DNA of 34,650 nucleotides, taken from Bryobacterales bacterium. Lineage in GTDB: Bacteria > Acidobacteriota > Terriglobia > Bryobacterales > UBA6623. Under the pieces are notes generated by a model, which saw nothing but the letters and a program-made list of their open reading frames with translations, was not told the origin of the DNA and searched no databases. The stretch covers positions 2,113-36,762 of the forward strand of contig JAPPMB010000088.1 in NCBI GenBank assembly GCA_028819255.1, read 5' to 3'. Below, piece by piece: positions 8,809-17,480 of this stretch; within the stretch, counting starts at the first letter, position 1, and each line of letters opens with the position of its first letter. The position numbers and the translations under genes are program-made.

Positions 8809-9207
8809 TCAGGATTCGGCCGGTTCGCCGAGCGCCTCCCGGACGCGTTCCAGCAGCCTCTGGATGCTTCGGGCCAGGCCTTCTCGGTCCAGTGGCTCCG
8901 CGTCCCCAGTGATCGCCTCGTACCGAAACTGAACGGCGAACGGATTGAGGGCAATCAGTCCGCGAAATCGGTCGGCGTCCGGCTCGTGGTCCCGAAGGAC
9001 GTCGAGCAGGGTGCCCAGATTGTGCGTCAACGGAAACACCTGACCGTCAATGGCAAGCCATGCCTTCAGCAGCTTCTCAGCGGCGTGCTGGGCGTGAAAC
9101 CCGGCGATCTCGTCGGCAAAGGCTTCGTGGTCCGACATCCCCCGCAGAGCACGCAAGTCACGTTCCGCGGACTGAACGAGCGTCCGAGCGCATTTCCGGT
9201 CGCTCAT
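8809..9207 (-). CDS. HEPN-domain protein of a HEPN/MNT pair
   Basis: A 132-residue helical protein of the PF05168-type HEPN family. The diagnostic stretch FHAQHAAEKLLKAWL is at residues 38-52, followed by LTHNLGTLLDVL at 60-71 and AVQFRYEA near 91-98. In HEPN/MNT modules the HEPN partner is the toxin, often an RNase, and the MNT partner neutralises it. The canonical R-x4-6-H catalytic motif is not evident here, so RNase activity is uncertain. The ATG at 9207 has GGGAGGGAG about eight bases upstream. Its start lies 50 bases inside the end of the MNT gene, so the two are probably translated from one message. Confidence 0.8.
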   Translation of the reverse strand: MSDRKCARTLVQSAERDLRALRGMSDHEAFADEIAGFHAQHAAEKLLKAWLAIDGQVFPLTHNLGTLLDVLRDHEPDADRFRGLIALNPFAVQFRYEAITGDAEPLDREGLARSIQRLLERVREALGEPAES

Positions 9208-9544
9208 AGAGGACTTCTCCCTCCCGCAGAGCCCGGGCGACAACATGATTGAGGGAATCGCGCCAGTACTCAACCTCGGGCCGGCTGTACACGAGGATGT
9301 CCGTCGCAACTCCCATTCCGGAAACCGCTTCGTATGCGCGAACGGATTCGCGATACCGGCTTCTGGCCGCGTCGAACGGCTCCGACTGCACGACGATAAG
9401 ATCGATGTCGGAATCCATTCCGTGCGCTCCTCTGGCACGCGAGCCGAAGAGAATGATCTGCTCGGGATCGATGGCTCCGACGATGGCTCGCACCACGCGC
9501 TTGACTACGGCGCCCGTTACCGGCCGAGTTCCTGCCGACCCCAT
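9158..9544 (-). CDS. MNT-type nucleotidyltransferase (HEPN partner)
   Basis: A 128-residue minimal nucleotidyltransferase. The active-site signature GSRARGA begins at residue 34 and is followed by metal-binding Asp46 and Asp48 in DSDIDLIVV, the G-S-x(10)-D-x-D pattern of the pol-beta superfamily. In characterised HEPN/MNT systems such a protein modifies its HEPN partner with AMP and blocks its toxicity; I infer the same here. The gene is upstream of the HEPN gene and overlaps it by 50 bases in another frame. The start at 9544 is followed by a plausible N-terminal helix, but a GTG near residue 14 cannot be excluded. The C-terminal ~20 residues (EMRSDARSVRGT) look like a non-conserved tail. Confidence 0.85.
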   Translation of the reverse strand: MGSAGTRPVTGAVVKRVVRAIVGAIDPEQIILFGSRARGAHGMDSDIDLIVVQSEPFDAARSRYRESVRAYEAVSGMGVATDILVYSRPEVEYWRDSLNHVVARALREGEVLYERPEMRSDARSVRGT

Positions 9545-9589
9545 CCTTACGCCTCATTCTAGTGTTGCTGTCGTGTGCCGACGCGGTAC

Positions 9590-9785
9590 GCGTGCCGAAG
9601 CCACGCCATCTCCCCACGCGGTCCACGCCGTCTGGCGAGGAAAGGCACAGAATATGGCCATGCGCCTCGGGAATCAAGGTCTCCAGCCGGCGGAAGCCCG
9701 GAGTCTCGCTGCGATTGCGAAGCCAACGACCCAGGTCAATCCAGCGGCGCTCCGGCACGGCAATGGCGAACCGAACACGGACCAT
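9590..9785 (-). pseudogene. Unrecognised gene fragment upstream of the MNT gene
   Basis: From an ATG at 9785 the minus strand reads a coherent-looking peptide (VRVRFAIAVPERRWIDLG, later EAHGHILCLSSPDGVD) for about 60 residues before turning Arg/Ser-rich and running into the MNT gene in another frame. AGGAT lies about eight bases before the ATG. I do not recognise a family. It may be a truncated small protein whose stop was lost. Confidence 0.25.
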
Positions 9786-9866
9786 GAATCCGATCCTGTC
9801 CCGCCAGAGAGGAATCAATGAGTTGGACAACGACGGTTCGGTCAGCTCTCGGTTCGGCTCCTCCCA

Positions 9867-10276
9867 CCCATTCTGAGCACGCGAGGTGACCTGCCGTCGC
9901 TGTCGTCAGCTTGTTGCAGCCTCTCCAGTTCGTCGGGTGGCCCGGCGGTCGGTCCTGCCGCCTGCCCCTGTGACCCCCGAATCGGGCCACCAATCGCATG
10001 CCCGCCCGCGGATGACCCGGGGCCTCAACTCGGCAGCCGCCGGCATGGTCGCGCAGAGAGTTCCGACTCCGGGTCTGTGGACGGCAGCTCCGCCTCCTGC
10101 TCCGGCACCTCCCGTCCCAACAGCGTAAGCACCATGAGCCGCCAGGCGATCACACTCTTGATCGCGACGTCCCGCTGCGGCCTCACCGCAGTGCGAAACG
10201 CCGTCCGCTGCGCCCCAAAGCCCGTCTTCAGCACCCGGAAGCAATCCTCGATTCGCCGGCATGCACTTTCGATCAT
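9867..10276 (-). pseudogene. IS4-family transposase remnant, C-terminal part, frameshifted
   Basis: The minus strand first reads CRRIEDCFRVLKTGFG, then a helix with VIAWRLMVLTLLGREVPEQE, which is the C-terminal catalytic and post-catalytic region of IS4-type transposases. The glutamate in RIED corresponds to the last catalytic acid. Near 10040-10060 the frame shifts, and the next frame continues LRDHAGGC, then MRLVARFGGH and GHPTNWRGCNKL, which is the usual tail of the same family. The N-terminal two thirds are missing beyond 10276 and no terminal inverted repeats were seen. It is a dead insertion-sequence fragment. Confidence 0.75.
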
Positions 10277-10536
10277 CCCCTGTCAGGGTGCAGAACGCCG
10301 ACTCACGACCAGCCTGATTAGACTCCGGCGATCCCGCAGTTCATCGGTGTTCGTGCTTTCGGAGGCGGAGCGGCCGATTGCGGTGGACGCGAACTGTGGC
10401 AGGCCGGAGCGAGTTCCGCAAGTCGTCCGAGAGTTGATCGGCATCGGCTTGACAGTCGGACGGAGCATGAGGGTCCGCGCCGAAGTCCCTCAACGGCGGC
10501 GCGTCACCGAAGGAAGCGGCTCCGAAGCGGTATCAT

Positions 10537-10542
10537 TATGCT
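10537..10542 (+). promoter_or_regulatory. -10-like element positioned for leaderless expression
   Basis: TATGCT at 10537-10542 ends six bases before the GTG start of the antitoxin gene, and there is no Shine-Dalgarno sequence between. This spacing would place the transcription start at or very near the start codon. No convincing -35 box is present. Confidence 0.35.
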
Positions 10543-10548
10543 AGCGAC

Positions 10549-10779
10549 GTGAGCTCCATCCTTGTCAGAGACGTTCCTGCCCAGACCCTCCATGCGCTCA
10601 AGCGCCTAGCCAAGAGCCACCACCGTTCACTGCAAGGCGAAGTGCACAGCATCCTCGCCCGAGCTGCCCGAATGGCACCTTCGGAATCCGAGGTGCGCAG
10701 GCCGAAACTGGTAACGGTCAGGGTTGGACGCTCGACTTCGTGGGACAGGGACGAGATCTATGGCAGCGAGGGTCGGTGA
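10549..10779 (+). CDS. FitA/VapB-type ribbon-helix-helix antitoxin
   Basis: A 76-residue protein. The strand ILVRDVPAQTLHALKRLAK and the following helix HRSLQGEVHSILARAAR (about residues 4-41) match the FitA-like ribbon-helix-helix family that binds operator DNA. The C-terminal tail (residues 42-76) contains the expected toxin-binding region, ending WDRDEIYGSEGR. It starts with GTG and lacks a Shine-Dalgarno sequence; a -10-like TATGCT just upstream suggests leaderless translation. It overlaps the toxin gene by 20 bases, typical of VapBC/FitAB operons, and such complexes usually repress their own promoter. Confidence 0.85.
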   Translation: MSSILVRDVPAQTLHALKRLAKSHHRSLQGEVHSILARAARMAPSESEVRRPKLVTVRVGRSTSWDRDEIYGSEGR

Positions 10780-11233
10780 GATCCTGTTCCTGGACACGAA
10801 CATCCTCGTGACCGCGACCGACGCCTTGCGGCCAGGGCACGAGGAGGCGCAGCGGCTGCTTGCGGAAGCCGACTCTGGTGGATACCATTTGGCCGCAAGC
10901 GGCCAAGTCCTGCGCGAGTACTTGGCGGTTTCGACCAGGCCTGCGGAGTCGAACGGTCTGGGCCTTCGGGTTCCTGACGCGGTCGCGAACGTCAACGAGT
11001 TCCTGAGATTCGTGACCCTTTTCGACGAGACCGAGCCTGTTGCCCTCCAACTGCGGGAACTCGTCATGACGAGCGGCGTGCGTGGCAACCGGATACACGA
11101 CGCCAACATCGCGGCCACGATGATGGTGCACCACATTCGTGTTCTGGTGACCCAGAACTGCGATGACTTTGCGGGTTTCGACAAGATAGAGCCGCTGCCC
11201 CTGGACAGGGCGGTCTTCAACTCGCGGCCGTAG
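10760..11233 (+). CDS. PIN-domain ribonuclease toxin (VapC/FitB type)
   Basis: A 157-residue PIN-domain protein. The acidic residues expected to bind Mg/Mn are present: Asp12 in FLDTNILV, Glu53 in LREYLAV, Asp114 in RIHDANIAA, and Asp135/Asp136 in QNCDDFAGF. The family cleaves RNA and is held inactive by the cognate antitoxin. I chose the ATG at 10760, 20 bases inside the antitoxin gene, because it places the PIN strand at the N terminus. The product is complete and looks functional, unlike most accessory genes around it. Confidence 0.85.
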   Translation: MAARVGEILFLDTNILVTATDALRPGHEEAQRLLAEADSGGYHLAASGQVLREYLAVSTRPAESNGLGLRVPDAVANVNEFLRFVTLFDETEPVALQLRELVMTSGVRGNRIHDANIAATMMVHHIRVLVTQNCDDFAGFDKIEPLPLDRAVFNSRP

Positions 11234-11495
11234 ACATTGGATCAGCCGCCCCCGGAAACTCCGAGCCGCCGTTACGCTGCGTCCGGCTACAGGTCAACCA
11301 AGTGCTCGCGTTTTCTTGTGTGCTCATCATCGGGCGCCTTTTTCGGCCCTGCCCTCCCGCGACTCCTACTGTCCACGAGAACGGAATGGCTCCCGCAGGT
11401 ACTGATATAGTGTCCACGGACGCTCGGCGCTGTCCGACGAACGGACTGTCGCCGGACGCCGATCCACCTTCTCCGATGGGCTAGCAAGAAGCGAC

Positions 11496-14141
11496 ATGGA
11501 CCCGAGAACAGCCGGCAAGAAGCGAATGCGGTTGCGGGTCCCGGTGCCGGGCTCGCCGGTCCTCCTCGTGGCGGCGCTTGCGGCAATGCTTGCTGTCGGT
11601 TCGTCGTCGCACGGCCAGGAAGCCCCGGAAGTTCCCGAGCCTTCCACTGTCGCGGTCGAATTCTCGCGCGACATCGAGCCGCTGTTCAGCGCCCGCTGCC
11701 ATGCCTGCCACGGCCCCTCCCTTCAGATGCAGGGCTTGCGTCTGGACCGGGGTCCCGAAGCCTTGAAGGGCGGCTACTCCGGACCGGTGATCGTACCCGG
11801 CGACAGCGCCAACAGCAGGCTGGTGCGAATGGTCGCCGGTCTTGTCGCGGACAAGCCCATGCCGCCCGAGGGCGAGCGCCTATCGGCGGCGGAGATCGGA
11901 CTTCTCAGGGCCTGGATCGACGCCGGCGCCGAGTGGCCGGATTCCGCCGAGGGGTCCGTGCCGAGCGGCGAGAAGCGACTTTCCCACTGGTCTTTCCAGC
12001 CGCTTTCCCGACCCGATCCGCCAGCCGTGGTGAATGGGACCTGGCCTCGAAGCGAGATCGACAGATTCGTGCTTGCGAGGTTGGAGGAGCTGGGTGTCGA
12101 GCCCTCGCCGGAAGCCTCGAAGGACGTCCTGCTTCGTCGTCTGAGCCTGGATCTCACCGGCCTGCCGCCGACGCTCGAGGCACGGAAGGCGTTTCTTGGG
12201 GACGATCGCCCTGAGGCTTACGAAGATCTCGTCGCCAGCCTGCTGGATTCCCCGCATTACTCGGAAAAGTGGGCGCGGTTCTGGCTGGACCTGGCGCGCT
12301 ACGCCGACAGCGACGGCTTTCGCGGGGACAACTTCCGGCCACATGCCTGGAGGTACCGGCACTGGGTGATCCAGGCATTCGACCGCGACATGCCCTTCGA
12401 CCAGTTCACGCTCGAACAGATCGCCGGAGACCTCCTGCCGGACCCAAAGGTCGACCAGCACGTCGCAACGGGATTCCACCGCAACACCCCCACCAACACC
12501 GAGGGCGGCTCCGATCCCGAGGAATGGCGTTTCGAGCAGGTGGTGAACCGCACGAACACCGTCGGCACGGTCTGGCTCGGGCTCACGGCAGGATGTGCCC
12601 AGTGCCACGACCACAAGTACGATCCCCTCACACAGAAGGAGTACTACGAGCTCTTCGCGTTCTTCAACGACCTGGAGGAGGTCGACATCGACGCCCCGCT
12701 CCCGGGCGAGCGCGGGCCGTACCTTCGGGCTCTTCCCTCCTACCAGCGCCAGCGTCGCGAGCTGCTCGAGAGCCATGGAGTCCTCGAGCGGAAGCCGCCC
12801 TGGGAGCAGAGGGTGCTGTGGGCCGCGGACCACCCGGGCGAGTCCGCCGCGTGGGACGTGACGTTCGACGAGCTCCGCACGTATGTCAACCTGGGCGAAC
12901 GCATCATCCGCACCCCGCCGGAGCGCCGCTCCGTGAGGCACGAGAAGGCTCTGACCGACTTCTTTGTCAGGGAGTACGGTCGTGTCCTCAGCAAGGAGGA
13001 GTACGAGGAGCTCGGCTTTGTCGAGCTCTCCAGGAGACTCAGAGAACTCGACAGGTCGCTGCCGGAGTTCGGTGAGGCCCAGGCCGTGCACGTCGAGGAG
13101 CGCCCGCGGCAGACCCATGTCTTTCTGGGCGGCAGCTACAAGGCGCCGGGCGTCCCCGTCGATCCGGGCATGCCGGGATGGCTGTCCGGTCCCGCTGCAT
13201 CGAAGGGCCACACCCGGATCGACCTTGCGGAGTGGCTCGTGTCGCCCGAGAACCCCCTCACCGCCCGGGTCGCGGTCAACCGGATCTGGCAGGAGCTCTT
13301 CGGGCGAGGGCTGGTACCGACTTCCGAGGACTTCGGAGCGCAGGGTGAGGAGCCCTCCCATCCCGAGCTCCTCGACTGGCTCGCGTCGGAATTCATCGAG
13401 GCCGGATGGAGCTGGAAGTCCGTGATCAGGACGATCGTCATGTCCGCGGCGTATCGCCAGTCCTCCGATCACCGCAGGGATCTCGAATCGACGGATCCCG
13501 ACAACGCATTGCTTGCCCGGCAGGCCCGGTTGAGGCTTGCCGCCGAACTGATCCGGGACTCCTCGCTGGTCGTGAGCGGCCTGCTCGACACTCGAATCGG
13601 GGGACGCAGCGTCCGGCCGCCCCAGCCCGAAGGCGCACGGCGGATGGGGGCTACCGGAGACGACGACTGGGTCCCCAGCGAGGGGCCGGACCGATACCGC
13701 AGGGGAATGTACATCCAGTACCAGCGGATGGCGCCGTACCCCCTGCTGAGCGCGTTCGACATGCCGGACACCTATGAGACGGCATGCCGCAGAGGGCGTA
13801 CGAACACGCCCCTGCAGGCCCTCAACCTGCTGAACGACCCCGTCTTTCTGGAGGCGGCCCAGGCCCTCGCCGCCCGCGTGCTGACGGAGTTCCGCGGAGA
13901 TCTCGCGGACCGGCTGCGGCAGGCCTTCCGGCTCTGTCTCGCCAGGGATCCCGATCCGGCGGAACTGGACTTTCTGGAGACATCCTGGGACCGCCAGCGG
14001 GAGATTCTCGAGCGGACGCCGCGATCCGCCGAGAAGCTCTTTGCCGTCAATCTGCCCGGAGTGGACCGGCTCGACGGCGCGACATGGGTCTCGATAGGAA
14101 GTGCGCTGCTCAATCTGGACGAGTTCCTGACACGGGAGTGA
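11496..14141 (+). CDS. PSD1-type multidomain cytochrome (PSCyt1-DUF1549-DUF1553)
   Basis: An 881-residue exported protein. A signal peptide covers about residues 1-40 (basic start, Leu/Ala core, ending SSSHGQ). A small cytochrome domain has haem site CHACH at 68-72 after FSRDIEPLFSAR, which is the PSCyt1 pattern. DUF1549 (about 180-390) contains a second haem-like motif CAQCH at 367-371 in CAQCHDHKYDP, and DUF1553 (about 560-820) ends with the conserved TNTPLQALNLLNDP region. This architecture is common in Planctomycetes, Verrucomicrobia and Acidobacteria and is almost always followed by a DUF1501 gene, as here five bases later. The pair's biochemical function is not established; links to polysaccharide degradation have been proposed. 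The first in-frame ATG gives a 20-residue basic lead before the hydrophobic core. Confidence 0.9.
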   Translation: MDPRTAGKKRMRLRVPVPGSPVLLVAALAAMLAVGSSSHGQEAPEVPEPSTVAVEFSRDIEPLFSARCHACHGPSLQMQGLRLDRGPEALKGGYSGPVIVPGDSANSRLVRMVAGLVADKPMPPEGERLSAAEIGLLRAWIDAGAEWPDSAEGSVPSGEKRLSHWSFQPLSRPDPPAVVNGTWPRSEIDRFVLARLEELGVEPSPEASKDVLLRRLSLDLTGLPPTLEARKAFLGDDRPEAYEDLVASLLDSPHYSEKWARFWLDLARYADSDGFRGDNFRPHAWRYRHWVIQAFDRDMPFDQFTLEQIAGDLLPDPKVDQHVATGFHRNTPTNTEGGSDPEEWRFEQVVNRTNTVGTVWLGLTAGCAQCHDHKYDPLTQKEYYELFAFFNDLEEVDIDAPLPGERGPYLRALPSYQRQRRELLESHGVLERKPPWEQRVLWAADHPGESAAWDVTFDELRTYVNLGERIIRTPPERRSVRHEKALTDFFVREYGRVLSKEEYEELGFVELSRRLRELDRSLPEFGEAQAVHVEERPRQTHVFLGGSYKAPGVPVDPGMPGWLSGPAASKGHTRIDLAEWLVSPENPLTARVAVNRIWQELFGRGLVPTSEDFGAQGEEPSHPELLDWLASEFIEAGWSWKSVIRTIVMSAAYRQSSDHRRDLESTDPDNALLARQARLRLAAELIRDSSLVVSGLLDTRIGGRSVRPPQPEGARRMGATGDDDWVPSEGPDRYRRGMYIQYQRMAPYPLLSAFDMPDTYETACRRGRTNTPLQALNLLNDPVFLEAAQALAARVLTEFRGDLADRLRQAFRLCLARDPDPAELDFLETSWDRQREILERTPRSAEKLFAVNLPGVDRLDGATWVSIGSALLNLDEFLTRE

Positions 14142-14146
14142 CCGCC

Positions 14147-15583
14147 ATGAACCAGCTCGATTTCCAGCGCATTCTTGCAAGGCGGCAGTTCCTGGACAAC
14201 TGCTCGGGCGGCCTGGGGGCCGTTGCTCTGGCGCATCTGCTGGGAGCGGAGGGGCGCACTGCAGCCGCGCAGGTCCCTGACGCCGGACCGATGGCTGTGA
14301 AGCGCCCGCACTTCGAGCCGAAGGCGAAGAACGCAATCCTGATCTACCAGTCGGGCGCTCCGAGCCAGCTGGACCTGTTCGACCCGAAGCCCGGTTTGGC
14401 GAAGTGGGCCGGGCAGGCCTTGCCCCCCTCCATGACGAAGGACCTGAAGCTGGCCTTCATCAAGCCCAACGCGAAGATCATGCCCAGCGCACGGACATTC
14501 CGCCCGTACGGCCAGAGCGGGATGGAGTTTTCCGACTGGGTGCCGCACCTGGGGAGCCGCGCCGACGACATCTGCATGATCCGCACGATGCATACCGAAG
14601 CCTTCAACCACGACCCGGGAGCCCTGCTGCTCTCAACCGGCGTGACGCAGTTCGGACGGCCGTCGGTGGGGTCCTGGGTGGCCTACGGCCTTGGCAGCGA
14701 GTCGCAGAACCTGCCGGGCTTCGTCGTGCTCGGTTCCGGCAAGGGCCCCAACGCCGGCTCCAACATCTGGTCCAACGGGTTTCTTCCTTCGGCCTACCAG
14801 GGAACACGGTTCCGGTCGGTCGGCGACCCGATTCTCTATGTGTCCAACGCAGAGGGGGTCACGGGCGAGCTTCAGCGGGCCCGCATCGACACCATCCGGC
14901 ACCTGAACCAGCGCCGCCTGCTCAAGACGGGCGACCAGGAGATCGCGGCCCGCATCGCTTCGTACGAGCTTGCGTTCCGGATGCAGATCGCAGTGCCGCA
15001 GCTGCTGGACTTCAGGGACGAGCCCGGGCACGTGCTCCGGTCCTACGGAGTCGGCCAGGAGCCTACGCACGCCTATGCCACGAACTGTCTGCTGGCGCGC
15101 CGCATGGTCGAGCGGGGCGTGCGTTTCGTCATGCTCACGCACGGCGACTGGGATGACCACAAGGAACTGGACAAGGGGCACACGCGGAACTGTGCGACCG
15201 TCGACCAGCCGAGCGCCGCTCTGGTGGAGGATCTCAAGCAGCGGGGCCTGCTGGACTCGACGGTGGTGATCTGGGCGAGCGAATTCGGACGGACTCCGAT
15301 GGGCCAGATGGACCGCGAGGACGAAGATCCGGGGCGGGACCACCATCCGGACTGCTTCAGCATGTGGCTCGCCGGCGGCGGGATGGCTGCCGGCCGCGTC
15401 GTCGGCAAGACCGACGACATCGGCCTGAAGCCTGTCGAGGACAAGGTCCATGTCCACGACCTGCAGGCGACTCTCCTGCATTGCCTCGGCTTCGACCACG
15501 AGCGACTGACCTACCGGCACCAGGGCCGGGACTTCCGGCTGACGGACGTCGGGGGCCGCGTGATCGACAGGCTGCTCGCCTGA
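14147..15583 (+). CDS. Tat-exported DUF1501 protein
   Basis: A 478-residue member of the DUF1501 family, related to the alkaline-phosphatase/sulfatase superfamily. The N terminus has the twin-arginine motif ARRQFLDN followed by a hydrophobic stretch GGLGAVALAHLL, so it should be exported folded. Typical family segments are present: NAILIYQSGAPSQLDLFDPK, MIRTMHTEAFNHDPG, ASEFGRTP and HHPDCFSMWLAGGG. It starts five bases after the PSD1 gene and is certainly its operon partner. The function is unknown beyond the family fold; a metal-dependent hydrolase acting with the cytochrome partner on an extracytoplasmic substrate is the usual inference. The length is normal. Confidence 0.9.
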   Translation: MNQLDFQRILARRQFLDNCSGGLGAVALAHLLGAEGRTAAAQVPDAGPMAVKRPHFEPKAKNAILIYQSGAPSQLDLFDPKPGLAKWAGQALPPSMTKDLKLAFIKPNAKIMPSARTFRPYGQSGMEFSDWVPHLGSRADDICMIRTMHTEAFNHDPGALLLSTGVTQFGRPSVGSWVAYGLGSESQNLPGFVVLGSGKGPNAGSNIWSNGFLPSAYQGTRFRSVGDPILYVSNAEGVTGELQRARIDTIRHLNQRRLLKTGDQEIAARIASYELAFRMQIAVPQLLDFRDEPGHVLRSYGVGQEPTHAYATNCLLARRMVERGVRFVMLTHGDWDDHKELDKGHTRNCATVDQPSAALVEDLKQRGLLDSTVVIWASEFGRTPMGQMDREDEDPGRDHHPDCFSMWLAGGGMAAGRVVGKTDDIGLKPVEDKVHVHDLQATLLHCLGFDHERLTYRHQGRDFRLTDVGGRVIDRLLA

Positions 15584-15887
15584 CAGGGATTCCGGACGAA
15601 CCCCGACCACGCAGGCGCCGCGCCCCTGAGGATGTCACCGAGCCCCCCGAGCCAGGGCAGCGAGGCGCTGACGGACTCAACCACGCCGCAGGCGCCGTTG
15701 CGGCCGATGTTGCGTCCCGCTGCCGACAGGCGGAACTTCCGCGCCGGGCGGTTGATGCGCTGCACCGCGCGCACTACGCCATTCGCGTCCTTCCGTCGAA
15801 AATCGAATCGGCCAGGCAACAGCAATGGACATCGAGCCGCGAATCGTTCATAGGTTATGATTAGCGTGTTAGGGAGCGGCTCGACCT
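15584..15887. other. Intergenic gap with a candidate promoter
   Basis: This 304-base gap holds no convincing gene. Near its end, TATGAT at 15856-15861 fits a -10 box, and AGGGAG at 15871-15876 is a ribosome-binding site for the following small gene. No good -35 box or terminator hairpin was found. Confidence 0.4.
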
Positions 15888-16118
15888 ATGCAAAAAACGA
15901 CCAAATCCCAGTCCTTGAACTCCGCCGTCATAAGTCCTGCAGTGATTGACACTGCCACGGAGCACATTTTCCGGCCCAAGCCCGTCAACACGTATCCCTG
16001 CCGGATCTGCGGCGAGCCAGGCGCTACGGACAGTTCGGAAGGGCTGTGCTGGATCTGTCGCCGTCTGAAGATCAGCGCGTGGCAGGGGTCCGAAACTCAG
16101 GACGCCTCCAGCGACTAG
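15888..16118 (+). CDS. Small zinc-ribbon-like protein
   Basis: A 76-residue protein with a polar, probably unstructured first half and a C-terminal cysteine knuckle pair: PCRICGEPG at about residues 37-45 and GLCWICRRLK at about 52-61, giving C-x2-C...C-x2-C spacing suitable for one zinc ion. AGGGAG lies about a dozen bases before the ATG, with a -10-like TATGAT further upstream. No family name can be given with confidence. Nucleic-acid or protein binding would fit such a ribbon with its basic RRLK segment. It stands 64 bases before asd on the same strand, but any functional link is unknown. Confidence 0.6.
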   Translation: MQKTTKSQSLNSAVISPAVIDTATEHIFRPKPVNTYPCRICGEPGATDSSEGLCWICRRLKISAWQGSETQDASSD

Positions 16119-16182
16119 CGGAGCCGCCGCCGGTCGCCGAGCCGGAACGACCGGCTCGAGAGCCATTGGGGGGGAAATCAGA

Positions 16183-17286
16183 GTGTTGCGGGTCGGATTT
16201 GTCGGCTGGCGGGGCATGGTCGGCAGCGTTCTGCTGCAGAGGATGCGGGCCGAAGGGGATCTTGAGGGCCTCGAAGTCCGTTTCCTGAGCACCTCGAACG
16301 CGGGCGGGGAGGCTCCCGCGGGCGGCGTGTCCGGGGTTCTGGGGGACGCCCTCGACGTTCGGCAGCTCCGTCGTTTCGATGTCGTGCTGACCTGCCAGGG
16401 CGGCGGATACACGTCCGGCATGCACGAGCGACTGCGGGGCGAGGGCTGGAACGGGTTCTGGATCGATGCGGCCTCGACCCTCCGGCTCCGGCCGGATGCC
16501 ACGCTGATCCTGGATCCCGTAAACGGCGACCGCATCCGCCGGAACCTCAGGACCGGGTGCCGGAACTTCATCGGAGCGAACTGCACCGTCAGCCTGCTGC
16601 TGATGGCCATTTCGGGGCTCTATCGGGAGGGGCTGGTGGAGTGGGTCTCCACGATGACCTATCAGGCGGTCTCGGGGGCCGGCGCCCGCAAGCTCAGCGA
16701 ACTGACCCGCCAGCTCCGGCACTTGAGCCTACCGGGGAGGGATCTCACGAGTCTGACCAGCCTGGAGGCCGAGCAGGCGGTCACCGAGGTGCAGCGCTCG
16801 GGCTCGCTGCCCTCGACGGAGATCGGGGCGCCGCTGGCGTGCAGCGTGCTTCCGTGGATCGACCGTGCCATGGATGACGGCCAGACCCGCGAGGAATGGA
16901 AGGCCAGCGTCGAGGCGACCAGGCTGCTCGGAGCCGATCCGCCGGTCAAGATCGACGGCACCTGCGTCCGGGTGGACGCCCTGCGCTGCCACAGCCAGGC
17001 CCTGTGCATCAAGCTCGGCCGGGAGGTGCCGCTGAGCGACGTCCATGACATGCTGCGCAGCGGCAATCCCTGGGTGCGGATCGTAGAGAACACCAAGGAA
17101 GCGACGCTGTCCAGGCTGACGCCCGCCGCCGTGGGCGGCAAGCTCGAGGTCCCCGTCGGAAGGATCCGGAGGCTGCAGTTCGGGCCGTTGTTCGTCGGAG
17201 CCTTCACGGTCGGCGACCAGCTGCTCTGGGGTGCCGCCGAGCCCCTGCGGCGCATGCTCGAAATCCTCCGGGAACACCGGAACTAG
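16183..17286 (+). CDS. asd: Aspartate-semialdehyde dehydrogenase
   Basis: A 367-residue enzyme that reduces aspartyl-4-phosphate to aspartate semialdehyde for lysine/diaminopimelate, methionine and threonine synthesis. The N-terminal nucleotide-binding segment is LRVGFVGWRGMVGSVLL. The catalytic cysteine is Cys134 in FIGANCTVSLL, and His270 in RCHSQA is the expected acid/base residue. SAGA-type features (TYQAVSGAGA) agree with the Gram-negative asd branch, and the length matches. The GTG at 16183 is preceded by a GGGGGGAAA ribosome-binding site. No other lysine or threonine pathway gene is adjacent. Confidence 0.93.
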   Translation: MLRVGFVGWRGMVGSVLLQRMRAEGDLEGLEVRFLSTSNAGGEAPAGGVSGVLGDALDVRQLRRFDVVLTCQGGGYTSGMHERLRGEGWNGFWIDAASTLRLRPDATLILDPVNGDRIRRNLRTGCRNFIGANCTVSLLLMAISGLYREGLVEWVSTMTYQAVSGAGARKLSELTRQLRHLSLPGRDLTSLTSLEAEQAVTEVQRSGSLPSTEIGAPLACSVLPWIDRAMDDGQTREEWKASVEATRLLGADPPVKIDGTCVRVDALRCHSQALCIKLGREVPLSDVHDMLRSGNPWVRIVENTKEATLSRLTPAAVGGKLEVPVGRIRRLQFGPLFVGAFTVGDQLLWGAAEPLRRMLEILREHRN

Positions 17287-17348
17287 CTCCGGCCCCGGAC
17301 CGCAGCCCTCCCCACGCGCTGCCGGCGGGCCTCCTGCGGGACCGCCAG

Positions 17349-17367
17349 GGCGCCCTTGCGCGGCGCC
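17349..17367. terminator. Candidate terminator hairpin downstream of asd
   Basis: GGCGCC at 17349-17354 and again at 17362-17367 form a six-pair G/C stem with a seven-base loop, about 60 bases after the asd stop. There is no T-run, so intrinsic termination is uncertain. Confidence 0.35.
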
Positions 17368-17480
17368 GGAGGTTTCGAATCGGGCGATTTGCGTCGGAAC
17401 ACCGTCCCACTTGCGGAAATATCGGCATTTTCTTCGCCCGTCCACTTGATTGAAGGAGAAGAAAAGACGAAAATACACCC

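Noticed and set aside
10449..10454. TTGACA as a -35 box for the VapBC pair
   Set aside because: No -10-like sequence lies 16-18 bases downstream, and the -10-like TATGCT at 10537 is too far away.
11880..14336. Very long open frame antisense to the PSD1 and DUF1501 genes
   Set aside because: It mirrors the third-position G+C bias of the real genes on the plus strand, has no domain pattern and covers clearly coding sequence. The same holds for the long antisense frames over the ThDP enzyme, accD-folC-plsC and clpC.
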